Assembly (NCBI GenBank): GCA_013821425.1 | Contig: JACDGV010000002.1 | Span: forward strand, 62,001-126,000 | Length of the DNA stretch: 64,000 nt | Direction of reading: 5' to 3' | Source: Nitrosospira sp. | Lineage (GTDB): Bacteria > Pseudomonadota > Gammaproteobacteria > Burkholderiales > Nitrosomonadaceae | Part shown: piece after piece, positions 16,621 to 27,275 of the stretch | Layout of the letters: every line of letters starts with the position of its first letter | How positions within the stretch are numbered: position 1 is the first letter of the stretch | Made by a program: the position numbers and the translations under genes | Notes under the pieces: model-generated | What the model was told of the DNA's origin: nothing | Databases searched by the model: none | Seen by the model: the letters and a program-made list of their open reading frames with translations, nothing else

Positions 16621-17025
16621 ATGATGGACAAACTTGGCCCGGCATTCCAGTTTTACCAGGACGCAGCCAATCTGCGGGCACACCGCCAGCAATTGATTGC
16701 TTCGAATATCGCAAACGCAGATACCCCGGGGTATAAAGCGCGCGACATCAACTTCAAGTCGGCTCTAGAAGGAGCCGTAGCCGGAAACCAAGGCATCAGT
16801 CTGGTGACGAACGCCCCCAAACATATTAATCCTGCCACTGGCAGCGGGGCGGCAGGGGGAGCGCCGTTGTTGTACCGGGCCGCGGTGCAAGGCAGCATCG
16901 ACGGAAATACGGTTGATATGGATGTGGAGCGCAGCCAATTCGCCGACAACGCCATTCACTACGAAGCCAATCTTACGTTTATCAATGACCAGATCAGAGT
17001 AATGCGGACTGCCATTCAGGGTTAG
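16621..17025 (+). CDS. flgB: Flagellar rod protein FlgB
   Basis: FlgB is a proximal rod subunit. I start at ATG 16621 directly behind GAGGAGGCTTC; the frame extends to 16600, and ATG 16624 is an alternative. The 135-residue protein has the rod-family N-terminal motif [21 protein letters not shown] and the C-terminal block [19 protein letters not shown] that forms the coiled coil with other axial proteins. First gene of the flgBCDEFGHIJKL run. Confidence 0.93.
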   Translation: MMDKLGPAFQFYQDAANLRAHRQQLIASNIANADTPGYKARDINFKSALEGAVAGNQGISLVTNAPKHINPATGSGAAGGAPLLYRAAVQGSIDGNTVDMDVERSQFADNAIHYEANLTFINDQIRVMRTAIQG

Positions 17026-17038
17026 GGAGAAAACTAAT

Positions 17039-17467
17039 ATGTCCTTATTTAATATTTTTGCTGTGGCGGGATCGGCCATGACTGCCCAGAATCAGCGCCT
17101 CAATGTGGTTGCCAGCAATCTTGCCAACGCCGACAGCGCCGCAAGTTCCAACGGACAGCCCTACAAAGCCAAACAGGTAATGTTCGTGAGCACCTCGCCC
17201 ATGGGCAGTATTAACGGCAACAGTACTTCCAGCGGTACCCACGGGGTGAGGGTGTCGGCGGTGATCGAGGATCAATCCCCCATGAAGCTGGTCTATGAAC
17301 CGACTCATCCGATGGCGAACCCCGAGGGGTTCGTGACCATGCCGAATGTCAATGTGGTGGAGGAGATGGTCAATATGATTTCCGCCTCTCGGTCCTACCA
17401 GAACAATGTGGATATGATGAATACAGCGAAGACGCTGCTGCTGAAGACTTTAACGATCGGCCAATAA
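17039..17467 (+). CDS. flgC: Flagellar rod protein FlgC
   Basis: FlgC is a proximal rod subunit. The 142-residue protein has [27 protein letters not shown] at its N-terminus and [36 protein letters not shown] at its C-terminus (listed to identify the two axial-protein blocks, about 5-32 and 100-138). It starts 13 bases after flgB, with GGAGAAAAC as ribosome site. Confidence 0.94.
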   Translation: MSLFNIFAVAGSAMTAQNQRLNVVASNLANADSAASSNGQPYKAKQVMFVSTSPMGSINGNSTSSGTHGVRVSAVIEDQSPMKLVYEPTHPMANPEGFVTMPNVNVVEEMVNMISASRSYQNNVDMMNTAKTLLLKTLTIGQ

Positions 17468-17479
17468 AGAGGAGTAGCG

Positions 17480-18160
17480 ATGAGTATGATTCAGGATATG
17501 CAACCCGCCCAATCGTCGGCAACCAGTCCGTTTGCGCCGCATGGCACGAAAAGCACTGGCAAATCCGGCGTGGATGATCAACAGGACCGGTTTCTCCAGC
17601 TCCTGGTTACGCAAATGAAGAACCAGGACCCGCTTAATCCCCTCGACAATGCCCAGGTGACATCTCAACTCGCCCAGATTAGCACGGTAAATGGTATCGA
17701 GAAGCTTAACGCTACCATTCAAGCCATGGCGAACAGCTTTACCGCGGGGCAATCCCTGCAGGCCGCCAGTATGATCGGCAAAGATGTGCTCGTGCCCGGT
17801 TCCACATTGCAATTTTCCGGCGGGAGCGGGCGGTTCGGTATAGATGTGGGGCAAGCCGCGGATCAGGTGGAAGTGACGATACGCAACACTGCAGGCGCCG
17901 CGCTCCGGGTTCTGAATCTGGGCGCGCAAGCGGCAGGCTCCCAGATACTGGAATGGGACGGCAAGACCAGTGACGGCGCACAGGTGGCGGATGGGAGCTA
18001 CAGCGTAAGTGTCAGCGCGATGCGTGGGGATGAGAAGATCGATGCGCAAACCTTGACCCGGGCCACGGTTCAGGGCGTGTCGCAAGATAATCAGGGTGTG
18101 CGGCTCAACGTGGGAACCTTGGGAACAGTGGGATTGGCGGATATCAGGCAGATTCTTTAA
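17480..18160 (+). CDS. flgD: Hook-capping protein FlgD
   Basis: FlgD forms the scaffold at the growing hook tip and is discarded afterwards. The 226-residue protein has the conserved N-terminal block QDRFLQLLVTQMKNQDPLNP followed by LDNAQVTSQLAQISTVNGIEKLN, then a beta-rich C-terminal domain including ILEWDGKTSDGAQVADGSY, the FlgD Ig-like/Tudor-like region. It starts 12 bases after flgC with AGAGGAG upstream. Confidence 0.94.
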   Translation: MSMIQDMQPAQSSATSPFAPHGTKSTGKSGVDDQQDRFLQLLVTQMKNQDPLNPLDNAQVTSQLAQISTVNGIEKLNATIQAMANSFTAGQSLQAASMIGKDVLVPGSTLQFSGGSGRFGIDVGQAADQVEVTIRNTAGAALRVLNLGAQAAGSQILEWDGKTSDGAQVADGSYSVSVSAMRGDEKIDAQTLTRATVQGVSQDNQGVRLNVGTLGTVGLADIRQIL

Positions 18161-18275
18161 CCGATCCTAAACCGGGGCGATCTGTCCCGGCGAAAAGACT
18201 TTTAGCGCGTTAAGCATGCTCTCATCAGGGCAAGACAATTAATTAAATGGATTAAACGGGAATAGGGAGATCATC
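18161..18275 (+). promoter_or_regulatory. flgD-flgE spacer with hairpin
   Basis: CCGGG (18172-18176) pairs with CCCGG (18186-18190) soon after the flgD stop. The loop is nine bases and there is no T-run, so it is a weak or partial terminator at best. The flgE ribosome site GGGAGATCATC ends the spacer. Confidence 0.35.
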
Positions 18276-19496
18276 ATGAGTTTTCAGCAAGGTTTAAGTG
18301 GCTTGAACGCCGCATCCAAGAATCTGGATGTCATCGGAAACAACATAGCCAATACGAACACGGTGGGATTCAAGCACTCCGAGGCACAGTTTGCGGATAT
18401 GTTTGCGAACTCATTGTCGGGCACCGGCGGCAATCAGGCTGGAATCGGTGTCAAGGTGGCAACAATCGCACAGCAGTTCAGCCAGGGCAGTATTACAGCA
18501 TCAAATAACCCGCTGGATATTGCAATCAACGGCGCGGGCTTCTACCGCCTTAGCGACCAGGGCGCGGTCAGCTACTCACGCAATGGTCAATTTCATCCGG
18601 ATAAGGATGGTTACATCGTCAACAGCAGCGGACTTCGCCTCACGGGTTATACTGCGAACGCGGCTGGAGGCATCAATTCCGCGGCGCCAACCGATTTGCG
18701 TATTTCGACAGCCGACCTGCCGCCCGCAACCACCGGCCTGGTAAGCGCATTGGTTAATCTCGATTCGCGCGAGGCCCCATTGAGCTCCGCTGCCTTCAAT
18801 GTTGCTGATCCGGCAACCTATCATAGCTCAACCTCGACATTGGTCTACGATAGCCTGGGTAATCCCTCTACATTTTCAACTTATTTCCTCAAAACCGCGG
18901 CAAATAGCTGGGATGTATTCGCCGCCAATGACGGCGGCGTGCTCAACGGCGGGTCGCCGATTGGCGGACTGGATTTCTTGTCGAATGGCGCGCTCGACCC
19001 GCTGAGTTCCAGTACGTTCAGCGTAACGACCCCCGTCGGTACCGGGGCCAATCCCCTTGCTTTCGATGTGAATTTCGCCGGCACAACCCAATTCGGTTCC
19101 AGCTCTGCCGTCAACGCGTTATCTCAGGACGGCTACGCCTCAGGCCAGCTCACCGGCTTTTCCGTTGGCGCCGATGGTGTAATCCGCGGCAGCTACTCCA
19201 GTGGCAAGTTCCTCACCCTCGGACAAATAGCGCTGGCTAACTTCGCCAATCCCCAGGGTCTGGAAGTGCACGGCAACAATACCTGGAAAGAGAGTTCCGC
19301 GTCAGGCGTCGCACTGGTGAGCGCGCCGAATAGCGGCGGCCTGGGTGTGCTGCAAGCTGGCGCGGTCGAGGATTCGAACGTCGAACTTACTTCCGAGCTG
19401 GTGAATATGATTACGGCGCAGCGCGTTTATCAGGCTAACGCCCAGACCATCAAAACTCAGGACCAGATACTCCAGACGATGGTAAACCTGAGATGA
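18276..19496 (+). CDS. flgE: Flagellar hook protein FlgE
   Basis: FlgE is the hook subunit. The 406-residue protein opens SFQQGLSGLNAASKNLDVIG and NNIANTNTVGFKHSEAQFADMF, the axial-protein N-terminal block, and closes with EDSNVELTSELVNMITAQR and YQANAQTIKTQDQILQTMVNLR. The central variable domain (about 90-330) is Ser/Asn/Gly rich as usual for surface-exposed hook domains. Length is typical for FlgE of betaproteobacteria. Confidence 0.95.
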   Translation: MSFQQGLSGLNAASKNLDVIGNNIANTNTVGFKHSEAQFADMFANSLSGTGGNQAGIGVKVATIAQQFSQGSITASNNPLDIAINGAGFYRLSDQGAVSYSRNGQFHPDKDGYIVNSSGLRLTGYTANAAGGINSAAPTDLRISTADLPPATTGLVSALVNLDSREAPLSSAAFNVADPATYHSSTSTLVYDSLGNPSTFSTYFLKTAANSWDVFAANDGGVLNGGSPIGGLDFLSNGALDPLSSSTFSVTTPVGTGANPLAFDVNFAGTTQFGSSSAVNALSQDGYASGQLTGFSVGADGVIRGSYSSGKFLTLGQIALANFANPQGLEVHGNNTWKESSASGVALVSAPNSGGLGVLQAGAVEDSNVELTSELVNMITAQRVYQANAQTIKTQDQILQTMVNLR

Positions 19497-19534
19497 TGGG
19501 ACGATAGTTAGGACGGGTAACTACAGGAGCAGAT

Positions 19535-20287
19535 ATGGATCGCATGATCTACGTTGCCATGACCGGGGCAAAACATACACTTGGGCAGCATGCCGCAGTG
19601 TCGCATAACCTGGCGAACACGAATACCACGGGCTTCCGGGCGGAAATAAGTACCTTGCGCGCGGTGCCGGTGTTCAGCGATACGCTGGCGACACGGACAT
19701 TCGTAGTGGATTCGAGTGCGGGAGCGGACTTTCGTCCGGGCACGGCACAGCATACGGGGCGCGATCTCGACGTGGCAGTACAAGGAACAGGCTGGATCGC
19801 GGTGCAACTGGAGGACGGCAGCGAGGCTTATACTCGCAACGGCAACTTCCATGTCAACGTCAACGGGTTGCTGCAGACCCGCAACGGATTGAATGTACGG
19901 GGCGAAGGTGGGCCAATTTCCATTCCGCCAAACGCGAAAGTCACCGTTGGGACGGACGGGACGGTTTCCACGGTACCCGCTGGAGCGGGGACGAACGAAC
20001 CCAACATTGCCGTGATGATCGACCGTATCAAGCTGGTCGATCCACCCGAAGCTCAACTCACCCGTGGCGCGGATGGCCTCTTCCGGCTCGCTGGCGGCGG
20101 CGTGACGGAAGCGGATGGAGAGGTCAAGCTCGGCAGTGGTATGCTGGAAGGAAGCAACGTGAACGTCGTCGAGGCAATGGTCGATATGATTTCACTCTCC
20201 CGCCAGTTCGAGATGCACATGAAGTTGCTACAGAATGCCGAGGGTAATGCGCAACGGGCAAGCAACCTTCTGACCATCAGTTCGTAA
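19535..20287 (+). CDS. flgF: Flagellar rod protein FlgF
   Basis: FlgF is a proximal rod subunit paralogous to FlgG. The 250-residue protein begins MDRMIYVAMTGAKHTLGQHA with HNLANTNTTGFRAE, and ends VNVVEAMVDMISLSRQFEMH followed by LLTISS. AGGAGCAGAT precedes ATG 19535. A 185-base spacer containing a hairpin separates it from flgG, unusually long for these two genes. Confidence 0.93.
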   Translation: MDRMIYVAMTGAKHTLGQHAAVSHNLANTNTTGFRAEISTLRAVPVFSDTLATRTFVVDSSAGADFRPGTAQHTGRDLDVAVQGTGWIAVQLEDGSEAYTRNGNFHVNVNGLLQTRNGLNVRGEGGPISIPPNAKVTVGTDGTVSTVPAGAGTNEPNIAVMIDRIKLVDPPEAQLTRGADGLFRLAGGGVTEADGEVKLGSGMLEGSNVNVVEAMVDMISLSRQFEMHMKLLQNAEGNAQRASNLLTISS

Positions 20288-20420
20288 CTCAAATTGGCAA
20301 CTTTCAGCATTAATCCGCAAAGCCGAATAAGTGTAAAACCGGAAGAGAAAAAACGCGCGTTTGTTTTTGCCGCTTTGGGCAGCCATGTGCTCATAAGATA
20401 ACTCTAATTACCCGTCAGTT

Positions 20421-20448
20421 CCGGTGCTTTGCCCTACGATGGCACCGG
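20421..20448 (+). promoter_or_regulatory. Hairpin in the flgF-flgG spacer
   Basis: CCGGTGC (20421-20427) pairs exactly with GCACCGG (20442-20448) around a 14-base loop. It lies 24 bases before the flgG start. It may modulate read-through or protect the downstream message; no T-run follows. Confidence 0.45.
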
Positions 20449-20472
20449 TCTTATACCGCTCAGGAGGTCTAC

Positions 20473-21255
20473 TTGATACGCTCGCTTTGGATTTCGAAGA
20501 CTGGTCTCGATGCCCAACAGACTCAGATGGATGTGATCGCCAACAATCTGGCGAATGTAAGCACTAATGGCTTCAAGCGCTCGCGCGCAGTTTTTGAAGA
20601 TCTGCTTTATCAGACCCTGCGCCAGCCTGGTGCGCAATCATCCCAGCAAACGCAACTTCCTTCCGGGTTGCAGCTCGGCACGGGTGTCCGACCGGTCTCG
20701 ACTGAGCGAATATTTACCCAGGGCAATTTGCAGCAGACTGGAAATTCCAAGGACGCGGCTATCCAGGGCCAAGGATTCTTTCAGGTATTGCGGCCGGACG
20801 GATCAACAGCTTATACACGCGACGGCTCGTTTCAAACGGATTTCGAGGGCCAACTCGTGACCTCCAGCGGATATTATATTCAGCCGGCAATTGCCATTCC
20901 TCCCAATGCCCAATCCATCACCATTGGCCGGGACGGAATTATTTCGGTCACTACGCCAGACTCTACCGTCCCCGTTCAGGTGGGTAGCCTGCAACTTGCC
21001 ACATTCATCAATCCCGCGGGCTTGCAGAGTGTGGGTGAGAACCTTTACGTGGAAACAGCTTCAAGCGGGGATCCCAACGTCACCGATCCCGGCACCGATG
21101 GCGCGGGAGTGCTCAACCAGGGGTATGTGGAAACCTCCAATGTGAATGTGGTGGAGGAGTTGGTCAATATGATCCAGACTCAGCGCGCTTATGAAATCAA
21201 TAGCAAAGCCGTACAGACCTCGGATCAGATGCTGCAGCGGTTAACGCAAATGTAG
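20473..21255 (+). CDS. flgG: Distal rod protein FlgG
   Basis: FlgG builds the distal rod. The 260-residue protein (standard length) starts at TTG 20473 behind CAGGAGGTCTAC and reads [20 protein letters not shown] then [20 protein letters not shown], both classic. The C-terminus has [19 protein letters not shown] and [18 protein letters not shown]. The TTG start and long spacer suggest expression of flgG is set partly on its own. Confidence 0.95.
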   Translation: MIRSLWISKTGLDAQQTQMDVIANNLANVSTNGFKRSRAVFEDLLYQTLRQPGAQSSQQTQLPSGLQLGTGVRPVSTERIFTQGNLQQTGNSKDAAIQGQGFFQVLRPDGSTAYTRDGSFQTDFEGQLVTSSGYYIQPAIAIPPNAQSITIGRDGIISVTTPDSTVPVQVGSLQLATFINPAGLQSVGENLYVETASSGDPNVTDPGTDGAGVLNQGYVETSNVNVVEELVNMIQTQRAYEINSKAVQTSDQMLQRLTQM

Positions 21256-21314
21256 GCAGGAACGAATCCTGAAAAGGGAAGCACAGAAATGCCCACAGAA
21301 CATACTGGAGCCCA

Positions 21315-22007
21315 ATGATTACAAGGTTGTCAGCCAAGCGTGGCGGTCCGCGCATGGTGCTTATGGCGGCGGCCCTCGCTGTACTTTCCGGCTGCGTCGG
21401 CATGCCCGCCCCACATGCCATTGTGCAACAACCCATGTCGGCTCGTGCCGTCCAGGTTGGGCAACCTCCGAACAATGGTGCGATCTATCAAACCGGCATT
21501 CAGCATCGGCCCCTTTTCGAGGATCGGCGTGCGCGCCAGGTGGGAGACACGCTGGTAGTCTTGCTCAATGAGAGGACGAACGCAAGCAAGAGGTCCAATA
21601 GCAGTGCCAACAAGAGTGGTGAGGTGAATGTGGGTATTCCGCCCATCGTGTTCGGCGTACCCATTACCAAAAAACTTGAAATGGGCGCGTCGTCTTCGAA
21701 TGAGTTCGGCGGCGGAGGCGAAGCAGCCTCTACCAACAATTTTAATGGCACGATCACGGTCACCGTAATTGACGTGCTGCCCAACGGCTACTTGCTGGTA
21801 AGCGGTGAAAAGCAGCTTGCCATGACCCAGGGCACGGAGTACATCCGTTTTTCCGGCGTAGTGCGTCCTGAAACGGTCATTAACAATACTGTGTCGTCAA
21901 TACAGGTGGCGGATGCGCGAATCGAGTACAAGGCGAACGGTTATATTGATGAAGCGCAGACGATGGGCTGGCTTTCGCGTTTTTTCCTGACTATCTCGCC
22001 ATTCTGA
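21315..22007 (+). CDS. flgH: L-ring lipoprotein FlgH
   Basis: FlgH forms the L ring in the outer membrane. The 230-residue precursor has a lipoprotein signal with lipobox LSGC at about residue 26. Conserved blocks follow: [65 protein letters not shown] and [17 protein letters not shown] at the end. It is 59 bases after flgG and 12 bases before the flgI ATG. Confidence 0.95.
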   Translation: MITRLSAKRGGPRMVLMAAALAVLSGCVGMPAPHAIVQQPMSARAVQVGQPPNNGAIYQTGIQHRPLFEDRRARQVGDTLVVLLNERTNASKRSNSSANKSGEVNVGIPPIVFGVPITKKLEMGASSSNEFGGGGEAASTNNFNGTITVTVIDVLPNGYLLVSGEKQLAMTQGTEYIRFSGVVRPETVINNTVSSIQVADARIEYKANGYIDEAQTMGWLSRFFLTISPF

Positions 22008-22019
22008 AAGGTGTGGAAA

Positions 22020-23168
22020 ATGTCGCGTGACACCATTAGATTGATTCCTCTGATAATTCCAGGGCTGACCTATCGCTTTTTCCTGTCCAGCCTGTGGCTC
22101 GCGTGGTGCGTCACTGCAACCCCCGCGCTAGCCGAGCGCATCAAGGATCTGGCTTCGATCCAGGGAGTGCGCACCAACCAGCTTATCGGCTATGGTCTGG
22201 TGGTCGGGCTGGATGGTACCGGCGACCAGACCGTTCAGACGCCGTTCACCATACAATCCCTCACCAGCATGCTGACACAGTTGGGTATCAATGTGCCGCC
22301 TGGTACCAACATGAGGTTGAGGAACGTGGCGGCGGTGATGGTTACGGCTGCGCTGCCGCCGCTCGCCCAGCCAGGACAGGTTATCGACGTGACGGTGTCC
22401 AGTATGGGAAACGCCAGAAGTCTGCGAGGCGGAACCTTGCTGATGACCCCACTCAAGGGTGCCGACGGTCAAGTCTACGGAATGGCTCAGGGCAATCTGC
22501 TGGTTGGAGGAATTGGCGCTGCCGCGAGCGGAAGCAAGGTTCAGGTTAACCATCTCAGCGCCGGGCGCATCACGGGCGGCGCGACTGTGGAACGTGCCGT
22601 GCCGGTTGCCCTGGGCCTGGACGACACCATTCGGCTCGAGCTTAACACCACTGATTTTTCCACGACCAAGCGGATCGTCGATGCAATCAATGAGCGATTC
22701 GGCCCTGGCACCGCCTTTGCTCTGGATGGGCGGGCAATCCAGGTCCGCACACCCGGCGGAAGCGACGCTCGCGTGGGGTTTCTCGCGGACATGGAGAGCC
22801 TGAACATAACTCCTGCGCAGACCAGCGCCAAGGTCATTGTCAATAGCCGCACGGGCTCGGTCGTCATGAACCAGGCGGCAACGGTGGATCAATGCGCGAT
22901 CGCTCACGGCAATCTAACGGTGGTCATCAGCACCGAGCCGATAATTAGCCAGCCCGGGCCGTTTTCAGGTGGGCAAACGGTGCAAGCGCAGCGCTCGACC
23001 ATCGAAATCAAGCAGGAGTCGGGCTTGTTGACCATGGTTGAGGGCGCGTCGCTGGCTGACGTGGTGAAAGCCCTGAATGCGATCGGGGCGACACCGCAAG
23101 ACCTGCTGGCGATTTTGCAGGCGATGAAGGCGGCCGGGGCGCTAAGGGCGGACCTTGAGATCATCTGA
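22020..23168 (+). CDS. flgI: P-ring protein FlgI
   Basis: FlgI forms the periplasmic P ring. I choose ATG 22020 over GTG 22011; AAGGTG lies upstream. The 382-residue precursor has a signal peptide with [10 protein letters not shown] then [20 protein letters not shown], the mature start of the family. [30 protein letters not shown] and [17 protein letters not shown] are further FlgI blocks. The stop overlaps flgJ (TGATG). FlgA, its chaperone, is encoded upstream. Confidence 0.95.
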   Translation: MSRDTIRLIPLIIPGLTYRFFLSSLWLAWCVTATPALAERIKDLASIQGVRTNQLIGYGLVVGLDGTGDQTVQTPFTIQSLTSMLTQLGINVPPGTNMRLRNVAAVMVTAALPPLAQPGQVIDVTVSSMGNARSLRGGTLLMTPLKGADGQVYGMAQGNLLVGGIGAAASGSKVQVNHLSAGRITGGATVERAVPVALGLDDTIRLELNTTDFSTTKRIVDAINERFGPGTAFALDGRAIQVRTPGGSDARVGFLADMESLNITPAQTSAKVIVNSRTGSVVMNQAATVDQCAIAHGNLTVVISTEPIISQPGPFSGGQTVQAQRSTIEIKQESGLLTMVEGASLADVVKALNAIGATPQDLLAILQAMKAAGALRADLEII

Positions 23169-24127
23169 TGGTCGCACCAGCTGATCTTTCCACGAAGTTC
23201 GCTCTCGATGTGCAGGCTGTCAACGAGTTGCGGGTTACGGCAAACAGGACTGGTCAAGACGGGCTGGAAGCAGCCGCCAAACAATTCGAGGCGCTTTTCC
23301 TGAACATGATATTGAAGAGCATGCGCGACGCCACTCCCAAAGACAGCCTGATGGACAGCGAGCAGAGCCGTTTTTACCTGTCAATGCTCGATCAGCAGTT
23401 GTCGCAGAGCATGGCCGCGCGCGGGGTCGGACTGGCGGAAGTCATGATGAGGCAGTTGCGTCACGCAGCTCCCTCCGATATGGCGCAAAAAGCGGATGCC
23501 ACGGTCGCGTATGCCGCACCCCCCCAGTGGCGAGCGCCAGACATCCCGCTCCCGCCCGCGCGGCAATCAAGCTTGTCCGGTAACGTGCGGCCAATTGAGC
23601 AGACGGAACGTCCGGAGCCGAACGCATTTCACCCCGCACCGCACCTGCAGGCGCAACCATCCCACGTAGTCGAATTCCAGGCAAGGCTAATGTCCTACGC
23701 GCAGGAGGCCAGCCAGGCGACAGGCATACCTGCGCGGTTCATGCTTGGTCAGGCGGCCCTGGAGAGTGGATGGGGCAAACGGGAACTTCGCGGGGCGGAC
23801 GGCTTGCCCAGCCACAACCTGTTCGGCATAAAGGCCGGCGGAAACTGGAAAGGGCCGGTAGTGGAAGCAGTAACGACGGAATATATTAACGGCGTGGCGC
23901 ATAAGACAGTAGAAAAATTCCGCGCCTACCACTCCTATGCCGATGCTTTCCGCGACTATGCGAATTTGCTGCGCAGCAACCCGCGTTATGCGGAGGTGCT
24001 GACCCAGGCGGCGAATGGGCTCGACGCGGAAGGCTTCGCGCATGGCTTGCAACGGGCGGGTTATGCCACTGATCCGAGCTACGCGGAAAAATTGAACCGG
24101 ATAATCAGGACCACGCCGTGGTCGTGA
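23168..24127 (+). CDS. flgJ: Rod-cap peptidoglycan hydrolase FlgJ
   Basis: FlgJ caps the growing rod and cuts peptidoglycan so that it can pass. The 319-residue protein has both domains: an N-terminal rod-cap part (about 30-100: AAKQFEALFLNMILKSMRDA, QLSQSMAARGVGLAEVMMRQ) and a C-terminal glucosaminidase domain (about 165-315) with FMLGQAALESGWGKRELRG carrying the catalytic glutamate, then NLFGIKAGGNWKG. ATG overlaps the flgI stop. Confidence 0.94.
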   Translation: MVAPADLSTKFALDVQAVNELRVTANRTGQDGLEAAAKQFEALFLNMILKSMRDATPKDSLMDSEQSRFYLSMLDQQLSQSMAARGVGLAEVMMRQLRHAAPSDMAQKADATVAYAAPPQWRAPDIPLPPARQSSLSGNVRPIEQTERPEPNAFHPAPHLQAQPSHVVEFQARLMSYAQEASQATGIPARFMLGQAALESGWGKRELRGADGLPSHNLFGIKAGGNWKGPVVEAVTTEYINGVAHKTVEKFRAYHSYADAFRDYANLLRSNPRYAEVLTQAANGLDAEGFAHGLQRAGYATDPSYAEKLNRIIRTTPWS

Positions 24128-24205
24128 AATGTGATGTCGAGCTAAATTTTTCCAAACCGGTTCCGTTAACACAGACAAGGATATTCATAGAGGCAGGGCA
24201 TAACG

Positions 24206-26122
24206 ATGAGTAATGGTATCTTCGGCATCGGCGTCAGTGCCCTCAATGCCGCTCAGCGGGCACTGCTCGTTACCGGTCATAACGTCAGCAACGCCGGAAC
24301 TCCCGGCTACACTCGACAGCAGGCCATTCAATCGACCAGCGAGGCGCAGGCTACCGGCAGTGGATTCGTCGGCCAGGGCGTGCAGATCGACTCCGTAAAG
24401 CGTGCGTATAACCAGTTCCTTACCAGCCAGGTGGCACAGGCGACAACCGAGGCCAGCCAGCTCGACACCTATTTTTCCCAGATCAAACAGATCGACAGCC
24501 TGCTGACTGATCCTGCCGGCGGGGGCCTGTCACCAGTAATGCAGGAATTTTTCGGCAGCATACAAGACCTAGCCACCAATCCTGTAGAGGCGGCATCCCG
24601 GCAATCCGTGCTTTCCAACGCGGAGGTACTGGTACGGCGATTCCAGTCCCTGGATGACCGGCTCGAGGAGATCCAGGATGGTGCGAATAGGCAAATCGAA
24701 AATAGCGTATCGGTTATCAACAACCTGGCTGAACAGATCGCAAAACTGAACGGAACTATCAGCCTGGCCGAGAGTACTGCTGGGGGTCACGCAGCGAACG
24801 ACCTGCGGGACCAGCGCGATGACCTGGTAATGCAGCTCAATCAGGAGGTCCGCGCCAAGGTCGTCGTCCAGCGCGACGGAGGTTATAGCGTTTTTATCGG
24901 TACGGGTCAGTCGCTGGTAACGGGCACTACGGCTCTTCAACTTACGGTTACCGCTTCCGCACTTGACGTCCGTCGCCTTGAGGTCGCCCACGTCTCCGGC
25001 GGCAATAGCGTACCGGTAAAGGAGTCGAGCCTGGAGAGCGGCAAGCTGGGCGGCTTATTGCAATTCCGTAATGAGGCGATCGACGCCGTGCGCAACGGGC
25101 TGGGACGTGTCGCGATTGCTTTGGCGGGCACGTTCAATGAGCAGCACCAGTTGGGACAAGACGTGCGGGGTAATCCGGGCGGGGAGTTCTTTATCATCCC
25201 GAGCCCGGCGGTGGTTGCATCGACAAAGAACACCGGCAGCGCTGGCATTACCGCCGATATCATCAGTTATGGCGATCTCGCCACCAGCGATTACCGCTTA
25301 CGTTTCGATGGGACCAATTACACAGTTACGCGGCTGACGAATGGCGTTGAAGGCGGTGCGCAGATGTTTGCCGCATTCCCGCAGACAGTGGATGGCGTGC
25401 GCCTGGACCTTGCTTCCGGCGCGATTGCGGCGGGTGACGAATTCCTGATCCGGCCGACCATAAATGGCGCCAGCCAGATTGGAGTAGCGATACGAGATAT
25501 CAGCCTAATCGCGGCCGGGGCACCGATACGTTCCGAAGCACCGCTCCCAAATACCGGTACTGGCCGTATTAGCGCCGGCACCGTCAACACACCGCCGCCG
25601 CCCGATCCTAACCTGCAGCAACCCGTCACGATAACTTTTACCAGCGCTACCAGCTTCGATGTAAGCGGCACGGGTACCGGGGCCCCGACTGCAATCGCAT
25701 TCACTCCCGGCGCGCCGATCAGCTTCAACGGCTGGACGGTGGATATCACTGGGTCGCCCCAGCCGGGTGATACATTCCGTATTGGGCCCAACACTAATGG
25801 TGCGGCCGATAATCGAAATGCTTTGCTGTTGGGCGGATTACAGGTCGGCAATACCATGGGCGGCGGTACCACCAGTTACCAGGGAGCCTATGGACAGGTA
25901 GTCAGTCTGATAGGCAACAAGACCCGCGAACTGGAAGCGACCAGCGAGGGTCAGGCCGCGCTGCTGAGGCAGACACAGGTTTTGCAGCAATCCCAATCGG
26001 GAGTCAATCTGGATGAGGAGGCGGCCAACCTGCTGCGCTATCAGCAAGCGTACCTGGCAGCCAGCAAAGTGATACAGACGGCCAGCCGGATGTTCGATGC
26101 TCTACTGGAGGCAACAGGGTGA
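24206..26122 (+). CDS. flgK: Hook-filament junction protein FlgK
   Basis: FlgK (HAP1) is the first junction protein between hook and filament. The 638-residue protein begins SNGIFGIGVSALNAAQRALL with GHNVSNAGTPGYTRQQ, and ends SGVNLDEEAANLLRYQQAYL then ASKVIQTASRMFDALLEA, the axial-protein blocks. The large middle (about 110-560) is the variable surface domain. FlgN, encoded at 14612-15085, should be its export chaperone. Confidence 0.95.
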   Translation: MSNGIFGIGVSALNAAQRALLVTGHNVSNAGTPGYTRQQAIQSTSEAQATGSGFVGQGVQIDSVKRAYNQFLTSQVAQATTEASQLDTYFSQIKQIDSLLTDPAGGGLSPVMQEFFGSIQDLATNPVEAASRQSVLSNAEVLVRRFQSLDDRLEEIQDGANRQIENSVSVINNLAEQIAKLNGTISLAESTAGGHAANDLRDQRDDLVMQLNQEVRAKVVVQRDGGYSVFIGTGQSLVTGTTALQLTVTASALDVRRLEVAHVSGGNSVPVKESSLESGKLGGLLQFRNEAIDAVRNGLGRVAIALAGTFNEQHQLGQDVRGNPGGEFFIIPSPAVVASTKNTGSAGITADIISYGDLATSDYRLRFDGTNYTVTRLTNGVEGGAQMFAAFPQTVDGVRLDLASGAIAAGDEFLIRPTINGASQIGVAIRDISLIAAGAPIRSEAPLPNTGTGRISAGTVNTPPPPDPNLQQPVTITFTSATSFDVSGTGTGAPTAIAFTPGAPISFNGWTVDITGSPQPGDTFRIGPNTNGAADNRNALLLGGLQVGNTMGGGTTSYQGAYGQVVSLIGNKTRELEATSEGQAALLRQTQVLQQSQSGVNLDEEAANLLRYQQAYLAASKVIQTASRMFDALLEATG

Positions 26123-26279
26123 ACAGGTAATGAAGTAAAAGACCGGTAGGAGCATGAATTTGCTCGCGGAATGGGCGTAGCTATATTTTAGCATTCCCCA
26201 TAGCGGGAAAAGCTTTCCGGTTGAGCCAAATTTATCCAGCAAACACAGAAAGAGAACAGCAGGGACCAAAGGAGCCATA

Positions 26280-27215
26280 ATGCGTGTCAGCAGCAATATC
26301 AGTTATGAGCTAGGCATTGCCGCGCTCAACCGCCAACAGAGCTTACAGGTCAGAACCCTGGAACAGATTAGCAGCGGGCGGAGCGTGCTAACGCCGTCGC
26401 AGAACCCCGTGGCTTATGTTCGCGCGCTGGAAGTGTCCCAGGCCGATAATGCCAACAGCCAATATGGGCTGAACCGGCAGAACGCCATCGGGAGCCTGGG
26501 CATGCTAGAAGGCACGCTGAGTGACGTAACAAGTTTGGTGCAGAATGCTCAGCAACTGACCGTATATGCGGGCAACGGCACGCTTGACGACAGTGGACGC
26601 AGCGCTATAGCAACCCAACTGCGCAACAGTTTCGACGAACTGCTGAGTCTCGCCAACCGCGTTGACGGCCACGGGCAATACATATTTTCCGGCTTTCAAG
26701 GTTCAACCAAACCGTTCGCCAATTCCGGGAGCGGAGTGCAGTATTCTGGCGATGAAGGCCTGCGGATGGTTCAAGCCAGTGCATCGCGCCAACTCGCAGT
26801 AAACGAATCGGGACGAGAGGTATTTGAACGCATTCCGGCTTCCGCAGGTGGTTACCAGAGCATGTTTACCACGCTCTCCGACCTCATCGGTATCCTCGAG
26901 AGACCTGTAATCACCGATGCGGACAAGACAATACTTGCAAACGGCCTTGGCTCTGCCCAGGCCAATCTTTCTAATGCGCTGGATAACGTCCTAAGAGTCC
27001 GCGCATCGGTAGGGACGCGGGCCAACGAGCTGGATACGCTTAGCAACAGCGGAGATGATCTGAGTATCCAGTACAAGCAACAGCTTGCCGACCTGCGCGA
27101 CGTCGATTATGCGCGGGCGATCAGTGACTTGACCCAGCAGCAGGCCTACCTGGAAGCGACACAGAGGGCGTTTCTGAAGGTGCAGGGGTTGTCGTTATTT
27201 GATTATCTCCGATAA
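26280..27215 (+). CDS. flgL: Hook-filament junction protein FlgL
   Basis: FlgL (HAP3) is the second junction protein. The 311-residue protein is flagellin-like: MRVSSNISYELGIAALNRQQ at the N-terminus, SQNPVAYVRALEVSQ, and ISDLTQQQAYLEATQRAFLK then LSLFDYL at the end. GGAGCCATA precedes ATG 26280. It closes the flg run. A palindrome follows about 60 bases downstream. Confidence 0.94.
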   Translation: MRVSSNISYELGIAALNRQQSLQVRTLEQISSGRSVLTPSQNPVAYVRALEVSQADNANSQYGLNRQNAIGSLGMLEGTLSDVTSLVQNAQQLTVYAGNGTLDDSGRSAIATQLRNSFDELLSLANRVDGHGQYIFSGFQGSTKPFANSGSGVQYSGDEGLRMVQASASRQLAVNESGREVFERIPASAGGYQSMFTTLSDLIGILERPVITDADKTILANGLGSAQANLSNALDNVLRVRASVGTRANELDTLSNSGDDLSIQYKQQLADLRDVDYARAISDLTQQQAYLEATQRAFLKVQGLSLFDYLR

Positions 27216-27275
27216 CGAGCTGGCTCGAGGCACTCGCATAACCTTCCCCGCGGTAAAGCTCCAGCAAACTCCATT

